In this document: piece by piece, positions 1 through 14,273 of the stretch
Layout: each line of letters opens with the position of its first letter
Numbering within the stretch: position 1 is the first letter of the stretch
Program-made: the position numbers and the translations under genes
The notes under the pieces: generated by a model
What the model was told of the DNA's origin: nothing
The model's database searches: none
What the model saw: the letters and a program-made list of their open reading frames with translations, nothing else
From: Balanoglossus misakiensis
Lineage: Eukaryota; Hemichordata
Reading direction: 5' to 3'
NCBI GenBank assembly: GCA_040954595.2
Contig: CM082592.2
Span: forward strand, 11,656,001 to 11,720,000
Length of the DNA stretch: 64,000 nucleotides

Positions 1-3000
1 TTATTTGGCGAGAGGGAAGAGGGTGGTTAGGGTGAATTGAATAACTGGTATGGCTTCAAATTCAACCAATTGCATGGTTTGTAATTTGCATGACAAATGA
101 ATAAAGATGTTTATCCAAATTCAGCAAATCACAAGGTTTTGTATAATAAATGAACAAAGCACACTGGGTAATAAAAACAACTTCTGACGTCATGGTAACC
201 CAATTTTCAGTTGGAATCAAAGGTCGTACCAGTCCCTCCATAGCCTTCTCTAACTCTCTCTCCCTGGCAGCAAGCTTTAAACGGATAACACATACAGGAA
301 CACCATATCATGTTATCAGATTGCAATAATTTTCCTGCGAATGCCTAAGGTGAACCTGGAACACAACATCCTTACAACAAATTGGTTTTTACTGCGTTTT
401 TGCTACAGGCACTGTTTTTGTGGAAAGGGAGAGGGAAAAACATGGAATGAAGCCGAGATGAGAGTACCTCAAAAGTTAACGACAGTAAACAATGAAAAAG
501 AACATTTTCTTTCTGCCCTCAAGTGGTTTACATTCACAATTTGAATGATACCGTTGCAAAACCAATTTTGGCCCTCAGCACAGAACATGTTCACATCTCC
601 AGTCTCCAAATGCTTTCATTTCTGTGGTTACCTACATTTTTTGTTCCACACAAAAATTCTCTTCTCATGTAAGGGTTTCCGGTGAACAAACGAAAAACAC
701 TTGAATGGAAACACAACCACAATTCAAGCGTAGCTCTGAAATTATTCTCAGGGAGACAAAGTTTTCTGGCTATAAACTGGCTAGATCTTGTTGTTTTCAT
801 CTCATTTGAAATCTGGCGAGAATTACGTTTGACCAAAGATTATCAGTTAAATGTTACATTAAAATGAAGGAAAGAGGGAAGGAAGAAAGCTGTTGCAATA
901 AACTGCCGCGGTAACAACGTTACTTTATTTGGAACTTGACCCTGATATCAATTTAAATGTAAAACAGATCGAGTACGTTCTACACAGCAATCACTGGATG
1001 ACCGACGACTGGCGTTTATGTTTGCAAAACAGTTTTCCATCGAAGAGGGAAGAACGAGAGAAAGAATCGGCTAGAATGCCATTAAGGCCTGCTCTTTCAC
1101 TGTCTGCCAGTGATATATTATCTAGGATTGTATGCATGCGATATAGAACTCAACGAAGTATTGCCCATTCCCAGGAGTATTTGGGAGAATCTCTCTATGC
1201 ATGAAGATGGTGATCCAATCTGACAAAGAAGATTTAACAAAGGTGGATGGGGTCACCAGGAGGCTTTCCGTACAGTTCCTGTCAGAGATTTATCAACTTG
1301 TGGCTGCTTGCATCCGTTGTGATATACGGCACTAGTATTTACAGATGTCAGAATTTCTTTATCAGTCGCCGACCCTTTCATTGCCTGTCCCCTGACCTAT
1401 GACTTTCGATCTTGTCATCAGCTACCATTTTCTGCTTGCAGATTTCATCAATATCTATCATACAGTGGGATGACATAGAGGCATTTCAAAGAGATCTGGC
1501 ATCGTTCTTCCAGGAATTCGTGAATTAGTATTCGCCACACATCATGTCCAATTTTCTAATATTCACACACATTCTGTTAAAAAGTGGCTGAGAAAATGGC
1601 AAGAAAATTAAGTTTCTAGACTTGGTTTTGCACAGTCACTGTACAGGCCACTACGTACATTCACAGCATAAGACTACAAGCTGGACGCCAATTGTGCTTT
1701 GTGGGGAGGCAGTATTATTTTTTACCCATTTGCCAGTAATTCTGTGTCTTGTCATGAAAGGGTGGCTAAATGGTTCAAACTGATCAATTCTGATGTGAAA
1801 TCCCATTCTCTCTTTGATGACAGCAATGTCTCCACCTCAAAGTATAGCAAGCCAATTTCCTGTTTGCCAATTCGTTGACAGTCTGATATGAATGTGTGTC
1901 TTTTTTTTCCAAACATGATTTCAGAAAACATGACAGGGACACTAGCGAGCCCATCAGAAAAAGAACATTACGTCAGTCTTTGTGTCAGTTGCTGGTTAAC
2001 TTTCAAATCTTTCAACGTGTTTGAAACTGATGGACTTGTATCTCTCCTACTGGGAAATGAAAAGTGAATTTTGATGATTTCCATCTCCAGCCAATTTCGA
2101 CAGGTAATAGTATAAAACCCAAAACTGCATCAGGAACCAAATGTACCACATACGGTCAATTTCTCAGGAATCAACCGTCGCAAAATTGGAAATTAGCCTC
2201 TATTACTTGTCAGTGATGAAAGACATCGCCAGTGAAAAAAATTGTAATTTGATTTGTTGAGTGTAACCCATGTTGACAACTTACAGTCACGTGACTTTTT
2301 GATAAATTCTGTCTGATCTTTGACATTTTTTCAGAAGTCTTGGCAACAACAAAATATATCAAATTTAATGATTGGATGCATGGCAACAAATGATGATTAT
2401 ACGATTAGTAATTAGGTATCATATTAAAATTGTCATTGTACAAATCGTAACAATACAGATATTGAACACTGTCCTCAAACCACACAGTAACAGTACAGTC
2501 AGTGCAGCAGAATCTTACACCAAAGCAAGATGTACAATGTACACTGCAGGAAAAAAGAGGGTTGAACATACAGCTTTCAAGCACTGAACAAGACTGATGC
2601 ATAGCAACTTAAAGCACAGCAACTTCTGCTAAAACAGAAAGTAAATGAAAATTCTGGTTCAAAGGTTATGGCAGGATTTGATCTCTGCAATGATAACAAC
2701 ATGAGCCAATAGCAAAAAGCCCCAGTACCTTCATCTGAAAGCAAAACATCGTTGCCGTTAGTGATAAGACCGCAGCATGAAGGACGACAATTACCAATCT
2801 TGGGCACTACCACTAAAACCCGTATCAAGAACTCTTCTGTGAAACACCTTTCTGATGATGACAATATGACGCATCTTGGTGACATCATAACGACATCTCA
2901 ACGCGGCAATTACAGCAACTAATGAGTCAATTTCAGACAGATTCTGTCAATTTCAGTTGCCAGGTTGCAACCATGTCTTCCAAACAAAAGGCAATTCCGA

Positions 3001-3611
3001 GTCCCGCTGAGACAAAATACGATAAGTCCGAATGTTCATTTCGGCGGAGAAACGCGCCGTCTTTATGCCGCACATTTCATTCCCGGCAAAGTCCTCCAAA
3101 ATCCAAATTGAATTGGCCCTCTTAATTTGTAAAACTATTATGCAGCTAAGCTCTGGGAAATAGGTTTCTGCATCGCCCATACCTCGAGTGGCTTCCCAGT
3201 AGAGAGAGGGGGGGCTGCTTTCTTTTGTCAAGGAAAAACTACATTATGACCTGGCGATTACTGACCAAAGGACTCAATATAAGGCAGAACAAATTGGATT
3301 ACACATGTCTATTTCAAAGCATCATGCCTGGCTGGAGATGAAAATTGACCGCCTTAGCATTCACACAGGAAAACAAATCTGATTAGGTTCCTATAACCTT
3401 TGTATGTTGATAGGATTTTTAACATGATCATCCGGGAAGTGAAGACTGAGGCAAGTCGGGCGACGGTGCTGGGTTTTGCGTTTTGAAGTACACACAAGAG
3501 ATTATTCTGCGAGGAGGGCATAATAACACTGGTGAAACAACGAAAAACTCCCTGCAACGGCTGTGACAACATCAACAGAGTAGAAAATATAGGACAATTG
3601 CTAGTAAATCA

Positions 3612-3654
3612 GATGATGGTAATGATGATGCCAATGATAGAAATGATGATCACA
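3612..3654. repeat. Imperfect GAT trinucleotide run
   Basis: A run of GATGAT and AATGAT triplets with interruptions. It is an ordinary degenerate microsatellite. Confidence 0.6.
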
Positions 3655-6600
3655 ATCAAAATCTTTCTGAGTATTCCTCCACAGCGGAAAGACACTTGGA
3701 ACGGATGCCACCAAGGAGTCTGAGATGAGTTAAACTGCAACACACACTGGCCACAGCCTGAGTACCCTCCACACTAAATGACATGTGTGGTATCTGGGTG
3801 TTGGTGATCATGACATTATGTTCACAATCAGACACTGAAGTTCCGTACTGCCTTACAACGGTGCCACACTGCGGAAGCATGAGTCATTGGGCTTCACTAG
3901 GCAGGGTCAGCTTTGTAATAATAATACTACCTAGTGACATGGCAATGAACCCTTACAATCAACACAGATGTCATTCACAAAATCCAATAAAATTGACATC
4001 TTCATTACATCTACTCAGAAACCAGTGACTTGAGGGATCTCTGTATACAGTGGCAAACTTTTTATTCCAACTTTGCTCTTTTAATCCTAATCTTATCATC
4101 TTGTTCAAATTCACAAAAAGATTATTTTACTTCTGAGACTGTTGTTGGTACTTTTGTTAATGTGTGAGAAAATCTAATGTTTTGGGCATTTAATAACGGT
4201 TTGAATGTTTACATTTCTCAGGCCAGAAGATCTACATGCAGATGTCCAGCGACTTCAAATCAAGGGGAAGCGTTCTTGTTGAAGAGATTACAATACTTTT
4301 CTAACTTGCACAAAATCAAAAGTTGTGGTGGTAATCCCATCTTTTGTTTAGTATAAGCTTTCGCATTCAACCGGATTAAACAAAACCTTCACTCAATTAA
4401 GCTTTGAAAACCACTGAACTTGAATACATAAGCCATGTGATCTGCCCACAGCTATGATTTGGGTGAAAACAACCCATGATTGATAAAAGGATTTCCAGAC
4501 ATGTTTCCAGAACTTTTGACGGCTTTCAAATTCCACTAACTTTAATACCTGCTGCCTGCTTTTCCACTGCACCAAACACAGAAACAGGAGAAAAACTCAA
4601 TAAAGAAAAAAGTGTGCGAAATGACCACGAAATCCCTGACGGCTTTCCCAGACAACACAACAATTGAAATTTACCCGTTTATTACGGCAACTTAGCTAGT
4701 AATTACAAACAATAGACACACACTTCCCGGGTAATTGTATTCAACTTTGAAAAACCCCTATAATTAGGTTTTAAATGCTCCCCTTTGGGACAGGCCTGCT
4801 GGAGGATAATAATCAAATTTGGTTGTACAATACAGCTTGGCAAGTACACCCCCCTTCTGCAGACACGAAACTCGGTCTAATGGTTTCGTTGTGTTTTACT
4901 GCTTTTGCCGAGCTCACAAAGACCAATTCGCTGCTAAAGTCTCCATAAAGTGCACTCTCTTGAACAATGTTCACTGTCTTGTTTGCCTTATTGTCTTTTC
5001 TTGTGGAAGGTTTTTGACTTTTCAGGTAAAAGAAATGGCTTAAAAGACCTTCCAATTAAGCGTAGTGTTTAACAGTGCCCGTTACAGAAAAGAATGCTGC
5101 TATATATACACAGTTGGACTTTCCGCTGTGAGCATTGATCTAGTCGCATGTTGTAATGCACGCTTCACTCGTAGTCACGCATACTTTCAAGACAGCATTT
5201 GAAATCTTTTAGCTTCATGCACTTGCATCATCTTTCATTAAAAAACTGACCAAACAATAAAAACCACATTAGTGAAGTTAAAATGCAGAGAAGAAAATAA
5301 CACTTAAAATATTCCCATCGCCGATTTACCCGGTGGGATATCTTGAAGGTCAGTCAGTGTAAAAAATAATGATTCAAACTGCAAGTTGATTTCCATTTAT
5401 ATCTTCTTAATCCCCTGTTCCATACTCGATAATTTTTTTGTCACCAGCAAGCAAGACTGGCCACTATGCATCTCCCTTGTGATCAGACTTGATCCAGTTT
5501 AATTGTCACAAAAAGTTTTCATGTTAATGCCGATATGTCTTCTGTAAAACCGCAGCATTAGGTTTCTACGGTTACACTCGGCAGGTAAATTCTCAATAAA
5601 TGTAATTAAACTTCCGAGTTGTCGTCATTTTAACTATATGTATATTCTCATCACACTTCACCTATATTTTTTTGCTTCAGATAATTAAGGTTTTGTTTAC
5701 ACCATTTTGCTTTTTACATTCAACTTCAGGAGGACTGTTATTTCGCATCCATATAAAGTTTGAATCGACAACTTGCCTCACCACTTTACTGACAGACTAA
5801 GATTTTACAGTCATTCCAACTTGACTTCTCATTTCGACTCGTGTCAAATTTCCGTGTCAGTTTCTCACCGCTTCTCTGTGTCAGTTTCACTTAAGTGCCC
5901 CGTGTTTGCATGGGAGAGAAAAAAATAACATATCACACAGATGGGCGGCTGACAGTTCTCCCCAGTCAGTGCCTACAAACAGTTACTCTTAAAACAGTAG
6001 CTGTCACGGGGGAATCACCGCTCTAAGCCCAGACGGGCAGAGCTAGCTTATTGGGCGAAGTGGTGAAGATAAAATAAAAACAGTTCAATTGTAGGTACCT
6101 TTTACGCCAAATCCCTGTAGTTTAAAACATGATTGTCTACAATCTGGATGGCTTTCTCCGTTCTTTCTCGATTTGACATCGCATCAGGAGGATGTTAATT
6201 TGTCCACTTTCAACAAGCCATGTTCTCACCACCCTGATGTGTGACCTGAACACAAAAGGCTGTCTGTTCTGAGTTCAAATTTACTTAAAGCAGAATTTCT
6301 GTATTCTCTCTGAATCATCTATTGTAGACTCAATCTAAAAAGGGCAAACATTTCAGCAACCACGAATATGTGACTTTCCTGTTCATGAAATATGCATTTC
6401 ACCCCACAATATTAAAATCAAAATAGCTGCAAAATGTAAGTATTACAATTTGTATCATACTCCGCAAACATTTTGCATGTAGCTACTTTCCTTGTGCTTT
6501 TGTGTATACTAACATCAAGCACATCAGTTGCCTGGGTCTCAGATGATTGAGGAGAGAGCAGATGACAGCCACACTTCCAGAGGAGACAGAAGCTGTAAAT

Positions 6601-8920
6601 TGGATCATTTTTATTTTCAAACATTTTTTGCGTTTGAACCCCTTATGCTCTGAAACATCCTGTATCTAGCGCGACATCACAGCCCACATACTGTGAAGTG
6701 ACATGCACATGTATTGTTATTGTTGACAACTGACATTAATTTAATTTCAATGGAAAATGACAATGCTGGGTGAGAATGTAATGCTGACGGTCTGAACAGT
6801 GAAATGCCCCAGTAGGATGTACACTGAACAAAATGTGCCTGATGGAGAAACAACAAAATCACCTCAATATCTGCGTGTTAAACGAGACAGCACCCTCCCT
6901 CCCAACTCCCCCACTCCTCATTTCACAATCTTACAAAAGCAAAAATAAAGATTGAACATATACGAGAGACATATCGGAGTATCACAATAGCTCTAACAGT
7001 ATACAAAACCAACTCTGTTACACGAAACGAGAAACCATTTGCCTTGTACCATCTTAACTATGATTGAAAATAATAAAAAGAACCACAAATGCACAGGAAC
7101 AAGAAAGTACTTTTTGTCCAGTCATATATTTTTGTCTTTTTTACTGCAGGGCAGTCAGCTCATATCAAGAACCTCTGCGGTTTCGGGGAAAGGCATTCTG
7201 AGTGAAGTTTTCTATGAAAACTTAGCAACAAAAGAAACTGAGTCCTGTATCTGACAACAACAAAATAACTCAGTTATTCGGGATGCATATGCAGCTAATT
7301 CTGGACTGCTATTCTCCTAACAAATAGTTTCTAAGTTAGTAATTGGTTTTTAAGTTTGCCAGAAGGCGGCAGGCAGAATCGCTTGTCACATGTTGAAAAG
7401 GGGTATCAAAAATTCATATCTTATTCCAACTGTTGAGCCTGACACACAAAAGCTGGGTATGCAGCAAGAGTTGTTGTTTTGCTGTGGGGCAAACTCCAGC
7501 AGAGTACTCGCAAGTGTGAAAGCATCGACACTGAATGGGAACCGAGAGAAAGAGAAGGTGGTTTGTCTCACATGAGAATTCTGCGAATTCTGCAAGCAAT
7601 TTTTTCAACGAGAGTGTTGCATTGTTCTCTCGTGTTTGCTGAGATACAACAGGGGACTTTCCGAGCTGTTTGGGGATTCAGCCCCTTTAATCACATCATG
7701 CTCCTTCACTCTGTTTTTATAAATTTTCTGTAGTTCTGTGATATTTTTTGTCTAGAGTAACAGAAGATTCTCAAGTGAGGGCAATTTTGGAAATGCAAAC
7801 AAATATCAGAAAAGGAAGACGTGAATCCTACATAAAGGGTATGTTTACAGACGGGAAATACAAAAATTCAACTTTTCTCCCATGACATGTTACCATGGCA
7901 ACTTGGGTGAATTTGAGGATCAAATAATTTTACGCAGCTTGATTATTTGATTATGACAACTTGGATGATTATGTTTCAGAACACATTGAGTGGAGAAGAC
8001 ACAAAGTCTTGCTTGATAAAGACGATCACAGATAAATCGGCCTATGTTCTTGATCGCCATAGATTTTACACACTTTGATATTTGGGGAGAACTGCCTTCT
8101 TTGGAGCCAGTCCCTAGTGATTTCCGAGTCTAGTCTCTGATGATGGTGTCGCTCGGACATTTCGGCAGACACAGGGATTGGGATCCATCATCTAGAAAAC
8201 CCCTTAAGCCTCATTAAAATTTAAACGATTCCTCCGAACTGCACACGCGGCTGCTTTGGCCTTTTCTAGAGGGATTTCGTTGCCGCTGCATATAGATGCA
8301 GCAGCTAATCTTTGCAAAGCTGAATGGAAATGAAGAAAAAGCGACGCAGCGACAGGAAAAAGCAGGTGATCAGATTGGGGACTACAGAAAACCCCCTGCG
8401 TACGGCCATCTTGTTTTTTTTTTTGTGAAATGTCAGCCTGTTTACAATACAAGAGGAAATCCTTTCACATTTTTCATGAAAGTGCTTACTTTCTAAGTAC
8501 CATGAAGTTCCTCTCGGGGAGAACTCACTAATGGCACTTCCATTCATGCCCGACTTTCCACACAATAACTTTATTGTGCTGTAACATTTTGGGGGAATAT
8601 ATGCACAAAATTAATTTTTAAAGAGCTGGCTTTATAGTCTGAATAGCTTACTTCCTGGTATGGTTGGCGAGGGGAAAACCTGTCAATCTCTAAACAGCTG
8701 CTTCAGTGCTACGGACAAATACTTTGTAAGATATATTGACTGTCAGAGGGTGAATCTACCCCATCATGGTATTATATTCGACATTAATTTTTCAAAAAAC
8801 ATAACAACCAGCAAATGAACACAAAGGAACTAAGTCTTTCTTTTTTATTCCTCTGGTTGCATTTGTCTTTGCACACACATACACTCAGTAGACTAGACTG
8901 AAGTATTTATTTAGCCTGCA

Positions 8921-9000
8921 GTGCACCAATCACAGATGGCCTGTCACGGACATATCTGATGTGCACCAATCAAAGATGGCCTATCACAAATATATACGAT
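8921..9000. repeat. Two tandem 40-bp units
   Basis: Two adjacent 40-base units, 8921-8960 and 8961-9000, each begin GTGCACCAATCA and end with a GAT. They differ at only a few positions (for example CACAGATGG against CAAAGATGG). Each unit carries a CCAAT core and a palindromic GTGCAC. The duplication looks recent; I cannot assign a function. Confidence 0.85.
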
Positions 9001-9419
9001 GTAAGTGGTGACTTCTCGCTACGTGTGTTAGCAGTGTGCATCTTCCTAATCATGTAGAAACAATCCTGAGATATGCTGAAAATTGGATGTGCATTGTACA
9101 CGATGGTTGTATGATCACATTATTGGAAAAGCCAGATGACAACAGAGCTATAAAATGACACATCTTTACAGTTAAAACGTGTCAGTCTCACGCTGATAAA
9201 GCCAGTTCAGGACAATAAAAGCGGAATGAGAATTGCGCAATCAGTGGGGCAAAATATGGATTGGGAGAAGTCAGTGGATGTTATTTATTAGCTGCGGTTC
9301 AGAGAATTTGCAATGAGGACAATTCATCACTATGAAAAGGGCATCAGCTTTGCTTTTGTGTTTGGGATAATCCCCGTGAAAAATATGAAGCTGAGCAAGG
9401 GGAGTTGGGAGGGAGTGAG

Positions 9420-9449
9420 TTTTTTTTTTTTTTTTTTGGGGGGGGGGGG
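9420..9449. repeat. Composite T18-G12 homopolymer tract
   Basis: Eighteen T residues are followed directly by twelve G residues. The same T-then-G arrangement occurs at 25720-25757. Exact run lengths may be affected by sequencing error. Confidence 0.8.
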
Positions 9450-12400
9450 AGGTGACAACACAAAAGAAATCTGTCATTTGCGAGATAATGAAGTGTGAAA
9501 CAAGCATTGAGTACTTGAAAAATGACAAAATGTCAACAGTGAAATGGACAGAAATTTATCAAAAAATTGGCACTGTTGGTTTAGGGATAGAGGCAGGAAA
9601 GACAGATGCGTAAGCCTGAAGCATGATAATGAGCATGCATACTTTGGACTCGGAGAAATCGAGGGGATTTGAAACAGGAGGAAGATTTTGGCTCTTAAAT
9701 ATACACTCGATATTTTATGCAAACGTTCAAACTGAGGGGATATTATATCAATGATTTATGTCATTAAAAATGTGATATTTCTGGAATAAAAATGGAGCTG
9801 ATAATTTTGTAGAAATGTTTCAGGCTGTACTTGTCAATGATAAATGATATCGAATGAGTAGGATGTTAGTTGACAGTGATGAAAAAGAGGATTTTCTTGA
9901 TGTTTTGTTAAAATTGTGATAAATCTGTCATCCCATCAGCAGTTCAACTTTGGTTCAAGCACTGTTGTTTTCATTGGTGAAGGTTAGACCCACAGACAAA
10001 AAGTTACGATTATGCCATTTTCTTGTAAAGTTGTGAATTCAACTCTTGAGAATCGAAGTTCTGAACACAAATTTCTGAACAAAAAAGTAAACCTCCCAAT
10101 TTCTTTCCTACTTTTTTCAAAAGTATTTTTTATGACACAGAGTATGAAATTTATTCATAAATGAAGAACTATGCACCAGGGAAGCTGCAGTGTTCAAAAT
10201 TATCTGTCATTTTCAAGAGATTGCGAACTGTCAAAACACTCATGCAAGTTTGACATCCAAGGTATGTAATTACTGTTTCTCCTTCAACCAGAAGATTTTC
10301 TATTAAAAGTACAATAACAGTTTATACAAATGCAATACGACTGTGCACTCTGAGGGTAAAATTTTAGAGAAAATGCTTTGAAAGAAAATTATCAATTATT
10401 CGGCATCCATCAAAAGATTTGACAGTTTCCATCGAACGTCTCACCGGCAAAAAATCCAAATCATTAATCACAAGAACTCGGAATACAGATTAGTGCATTT
10501 GAAAGCAATTACGCGCAGTTCAAAAGAGCAGCCTGGCTTTAATGTGTTGATTGGTGAAACTCTATGTTTGCTTTTGTAATAATGGACTTTAAATGTAAAA
10601 ACTGGCTGATAGTCTACTTTTACAGCGATCCCCTTTTGAATAAGGGTCCAATTTGAACATTAAAGATGACAGAGTTTATAACTAAAGCAGAGGTGATAAC
10701 TATTTATTTAGCAGGAATGATTGTGATTTACAACGAAATGAAAGTTACATTTAACAAAGTCAAGTATTTGTCAACAGTACACCCATTCAAATGTGTACAC
10801 TAGTAACCTAGCAATCAGAAGCTAATTCATCTTTTTTCTTTCTATTTTATGAGCTGGACTGGACAAGACCTAAAGGTGGATCCAACTCAACACATCTAGG
10901 AATGAGGAAGGCATTGCAGGAGTTTGTGGAAAGCCCAACTTTGCAGTTTGAGTTTCTACGAAGACGTCTTTGAGCAGATAATGAACACTGGCAATTTAAC
11001 TGTAAATATGATCAAGAACAACATTGTATCCAGTTGTTGGACAGTTCCCTTTGAGCCAAGCCGTGTTTGCGTTTACACGAGAGGTGCAGTAAACAGAGCT
11101 GACAATTCAAGAGTGAGGGAAATGCAAACTTGTCCTCCAAGTAAGAGAATGCTAAAACAACAGTTGCTCATCAAGTAGATTAAACAGGAGACGGCAAATA
11201 TTATCTCATATTTCCTCTCCTCAGAGGGTTTTAGTCCTCCTTGATATCTGCCGCCGTTGCAGCCAGCCACTGGCAGAAATCCCAATGATAAGTAAAGACA
11301 ACAAGGAAAGAAGAAGGATGGTAGCGATGATGCTGATGATGCGCGGTAATAGAACAGGAACGAAAAGCTCCCTGTCAGACGCGTATCCCATCATCCATCA
11401 TGTGGCTTCCCCTTTACTGCCTGAATGTGCTTATCTCACATACACGGCCATTTAAGATGCCTATCATCCGTGCCTTGATTAACCTTCATTAAGACGGCGT
11501 GTGGCTAATGGCCCACAAAGATAATGCCGTTGGATCTTGTTCACCCTCTGCTTTTTCGACTCCCGCTTTACACTGTGGGCTAGTCGCTCTGTCTCTCTCG
11601 CGCTCACAGAGCGGAGACAAGCGAACAAGAGGTGTGATAAATGGTCTGGTGGTTTATTATTAGCTTTGTTAACAAAAAGCCCGTCAAGTTGCTGCATTCA
11701 AAAGGAAAACTCTGCCCTTCATACAAGTTTAATGCAATACTTACAATCAAACGGAAACGATAAATGTTTCATAAACCTCCACAATTGAACTGTTCCAAAT
11801 CCAGTTGTACATTTACCATCTCTTCCTTATAAAAGTGACATTTTTGATCAAGTAGGATACACCATTGCCATTTTTTGACTGGAAGTTTTCTATTGAAAGA
11901 AGCACTTTCTCACCTTGGTGACAAAATACATAAATGTTGGGGAAAAAGTCATAAAATCCCAGTATAATACAACTTCCATTTTAATTTTCATAACGAAGAT
12001 AATTCTGCAATTACAAACACTGAGAAGTCAAAGTTGTTGCCGATATGTCATAAAAAGATAATTAGGTTTACTTTAACACTAGGTTTTATCATCGCGGTTG
12101 TAAATTTCCATTTCTGTTGTGTGTTTCCGCGGTGATGTATGACACAATGACAGGACTAGGAACAGTTGCACGGTGGATGGGCTAATGAAAGACGACAAGT
12201 GTAGAACACTTGCAAAGCAAAAAAAGACCCAGATTGAAAGTGATCCCATGGTGAATAAACACCGCGCCAATAAACGGCCAATCACACCCGATCCTTCTGA
12301 CATTGTCAGATTGCTTATTATTTATTCATGCTTTGGCATTGTGCAGTTTTGGGGCAGTAAAATAAAAGTGCAACTTTTGATTGTCAGAGTGGCAGCCATT

Positions 12401-14243
12401 TTCTCCGTACTGTTGAGACTATCACTCGTGGATCAATGCTACAGTGCAGTACACAGTCTTGCCTTGGATATTATGGAAGTCATCAAGCTTGAGTCATATT
12501 GTTCTCATGAACGGAAACATTATCTCTCATCAGAAATCTCGAACAAAACTCAGAGGTGTCTTCCAAGTTTTTAGATTTCAGGGGGATGTAAAATTGACCA
12601 ATATCAGAAAATATGAAACGCTGAACAGATTATTGTCTCGAAAACAAATCAATACCTCGGTTTCACTCTTCTGAAGACAGCACTAAACTACAGGAAATCC
12701 TGCATCATTTTACAAAAAGTGTCTTCATTTTAATATTTTGTAGGGCTTTGCAATGAGGCTTTGTACAAAACCTTTTCTTAATACATCTGCACTGGCTGGG
12801 TTGGAAAACTGGTTTGTCATCGTGAAAAATGAGATTATATCACTAATCAAATTTTAAAAGAAAGATTCTGACAGAATAAACAGCAGGTGACGCAGTTAAA
12901 GACGAGTTACAAATGCTAATGAGGAGAATAATAATTTTTTATGACGCAAAAATTTGATATTGAATTATACTCATTTCTGCTAGTCCTGATAATAAAATCT
13001 TCTTACTGATTGTGGCTCCCATACAAATTACGTTCTGCTTGTAAGTACACAAAATTTCTAATGTATTATCTCCACTACACTCTAATCTCAAACTTATCAT
13101 TTTGAACTTTGGACAATTTTTGTTGCGCAGCTCGCATTAGAATGCACAAAGGTCGTGTAAACTGAGCGATAAGGGCTGGTATCAGTTATTGAAGGCAGAG
13201 GTTTAATACCATTTGGAATTGTTTTATCACTTGAAGTGAAAATTACCAGAATCATGCTTTGATAAGTTTTCATTTTCATACAACTCACAGATAAAAAAAA
13301 GAAACTGATAAACAGAGGAATGATTCATCAGTAGCACGATCACATTTTAAATTTTTAACCCAATGATCATATTTTTGTTCTAATCTCCAATCTCTCAATG
13401 GTAGTTTTGGAACGATAGACTCACAAGCAGGGGGTGAAGGGGTTAAGGAGGTGCTGTTAATCATAAAAGCACCGTCAGGAAGTATAGTTTTACTGCAATG
13501 AAATCTAACTTCCGTGTGTTCTGAGGAAACATGCTTTCTGCAATGAAACACCATAGTCTATTTTTAATGTTTGTTTTCTCAAATTGATGTACATTATTAA
13601 ACGACAAGGGGAGAAGACCTTGGAGTAATTGTAATTGGGCTGAGAACAAAGTTTATCTGACCACATATTACTGTGAACATTTCAGTGGAGTTCAGACAAA
13701 TTCTCGCAATACTGCCCTCCCTGGAAGAAACCAATCCAAAAAACTGGGGAGGGAAGCACAAATGGAATGGGAGGAGCCAAAAAACTTTCCAGATAAGCCA
13801 AAACTATTTCACCTGTAACGGAATGAAGGATTTCATTTGGCAGCACATGACAAGTCACTTGTCTGATGATAGTTTTATCTCCTCTATCAGGTGCCATTAA
13901 TTATTGAAATTCTCATTTTCTCACTGCCACTGCCGTACGTCAACACACGGATGGCTACATTTAGTTTGAACTTGAAGATAACAGGTAATTAAGACATAGG
14001 ATTACAAAAGATCATTCACCTTGGAGTTTAATGAGAAAACTTAAAAGGAAAAGATTTAAATTAAGAGCCCCAGGTAGACTTTCCTGAGAAAGCATTGGTC
14101 AACTTTTGACCAGAACGTTAATTACATTTTGTGGTGTGAAATACCCACTGGCCAAATGTTCAGTTTTAGAAGAATTCTGTCATTTTGATGATGTTGTGAT
14201 TCAATCATAAAGTGCATTTCATTTCATCACTTGCTTGTGTCCT

Positions 14244-14273
14244 TAATTATTATTATTGTTATTATTACTATTA
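14244..14273. repeat. ATT trinucleotide microsatellite
   Basis: A short run of ATT/ATTATT units with interruptions, an ordinary microsatellite in the gene-free region. Confidence 0.6.
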
